From Propionibacteriaceae bacterium P6A17 (GTDB lineage Bacteria > Actinomycetota > Actinomycetes > Propionibacteriales > Propionibacteriaceae), in the NCBI GenBank assembly GCA_000619965.1, contig JHVD01000001.1, forward strand, positions 186,001 to 250,000: a stretch of 64,000 nucleotides of DNA. The letters run 5' to 3'. Of the stretch, positions 63,315 to 64,000 are shown piece by piece. The translations under genes were made by a program, and so were the position numbers. Below the pieces are notes generated by a model. That model was not told the origin of the DNA. It saw only the letters and a program-made list of their open reading frames with translations, and did not search any database. Numbering within the stretch: the stretch's first letter is position 1; each line of letters starts with the position of its first letter.

Positions 63315-64000
63315 TCAGGCCGCGAGGCCGACGCTCTCCCGCATCTTCGCCAGCGCGAGCCGCTCGATCTGGCGGACGCGTTCGGCGGTGATGCCCCAGT
63401 GGGTGCCGATGTCGGCAAGCTTGGCCTGGCGCCCGTCGACGAGCCCGTAGCGGCGCCGCACGACGTCGCGCGAGCGCTCGTCGAGGCTCTCGAGCATCCC
63501 CTCGATGCGGGCCCTGTCCTCGACATCGAGCACCATCTCGTCCGGGCCGGGGGCGACGTCGCGGGCGATCAGATCGCCGAGCGAGGTGTCGCCGTCGGTG
63601 TCGACGGGGGCGTCGAGCGAGACGTGCTCACGCGACCAGCGGACCAGGTCGACGATGCGCTCCTCCTCCAGGCCGAGCTCGTCGGCGATCTCCGCGATCT
63701 CCGGCTCCCGCCCGAGCTGGCGCTCCAGCGAGCGGCGCACGGCCGAGACCTGGTTGACCTGTTCGGCGACGTGCACCGGCAGGCGCACGATGCGTCCCTG
63801 CTGGGCGATGCCGCGGGAGATGGCCTGACGCACCCACCACGTCGCGTAGGTGGAGAACTTGAAGCCCTTCGTGTAGTCGAACTTCTCGACGGCGCGGATG
63901 AGTCCGGTGTTGCCCTCCTGGACCAGATCCAGCAGCGGCATCTGCGCGCGGCCATACTTGCGGGCCACGGAGACCACCAGGCGCAGGTTTGCGCTGACGA
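63315..64000 (-). CDS. Group 2 sigma-70 factor (5' end outside window)
   Basis: The C-terminal 228 codons of a primary-like sigma factor. Visible parts are the end of region 2 ([13 protein letters not shown], then [20 protein letters not shown] and [20 protein letters not shown]), region 3 ([20 protein letters not shown]) and region 4 with the DNA-binding helix [20 protein letters not shown]. The divergence from the usual primary sigma sequence ([18 protein letters not shown] instead of the RTIRIPVHMVE type) argues for a non-essential HrdA/C/D- or SigB-like factor. The N-terminus is cut by the window end. Confidence 0.88.
   Translation of the reverse strand, partial: VSANLRLVVSVARKYGRAQMPLLDLVQEGNTGLIRAVEKFDYTKGFKFSTYATWWVRQAISRGIAQQGRIVRLPVHVAEQVNQVSAVRRSLERQLGREPEIAEIADELGLEEERIVDLVRWSREHVSLDAPVDTDGDTSLGDLIARDVAPGPDEMVLDVEDRARIEGMLESLDERSRDVVRRRYGLVDGRQAKLADIGTHWGITAERVRQIERLALAKMRESVGLAA

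Overview
The window is a 64-kb piece of a high-GC actinobacterial chromosome. Most genes begin with ATG, GTG or, more rarely, TTG. The conserved order ftsK-rimO-pgsA-cinA-(Cro/C1-type regulator)-DUF3046-recA-recX ... miaB-miaA-dapF-hflX-dinG ... lexA-nrdR-nrdJ is the actinobacterial recA/lexA neighbourhood. A B12-dependent class II ribonucleotide reductase, PntAB transhydrogenase and a galacto-N-biose phosphorylase together point to the Propionibacteriaceae (Tessaracoccus/Cutibacterium-like). That placement is inference; no rRNA or tRNA gene is present. I see no IS element, prophage or CRISPR array.

Layout. 1-1.3 kb: a sulfur module (rhodanese tail, TauE/SafE permease, rhodanese lipoprotein). 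1.5-9.7 kb: DEAD-box helicase, a scar with gene remnants between two 73-bp palindromic repeats, a crotonase, an unknown membrane protein/hydrolase pair, plsC, trmO, ddl and thiL. 9.7-19.5 kb: ftsK to RNase Y. 19.5-22 kb: an aldose epimerase and a sialidase inserted on the minus strand. 22-29 kb: miaB to dinG. 29-34 kb: alkaline phosphatase and pntAB. 34-38.7 kb: lexA, a divergent small membrane protein, nrdR and nrdJ. 38.8-50.4 kb: a host O-glycan module (Tat-exported unknown protein, secreted GH101 endo-alpha-N-acetylgalactosaminidase, GH112 phosphorylase, sugar ABC importer without its own ATPase). 50.5-64 kb: ilvD, corA, YbjN-like protein, a flavin-fold protein with a universal stress protein, hrpA, a lipoprotein, tesB, an S9 peptidase and a group 2 sigma factor cut by the window end.

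How the parts work together. The GH101 enzyme would release galacto-N-biose (Gal-beta-1,3-GalNAc) from mucin-type core-1 glycans outside the cell. The binding protein and two permeases would import it, and the phosphorylase would split it to galactose-1-phosphate and GalNAc. The GH101 and GH112 genes have almost superimposable promoters: a 13-bp identical upstream block, a LacI-type operator 39 bp downstream of the block start, and a TAGCGT -10 five bases after the operator. This is the strongest unexplained regulatory signal in the window.

The DNA-damage set carries recognisable LexA boxes at recA and lexA, and a weaker one at the small membrane gene divergent from lexA. The nrdR-nrdJ promoter has two NrdR boxes exactly 32 bp apart. 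Many genes seem to be leaderless: a TANNNT hexamer stands six bases before the start codon at rimO, the DUF3046 gene, lexA and a PPOX-fold gene. Long perfect hairpins separate several convergent gene pairs.
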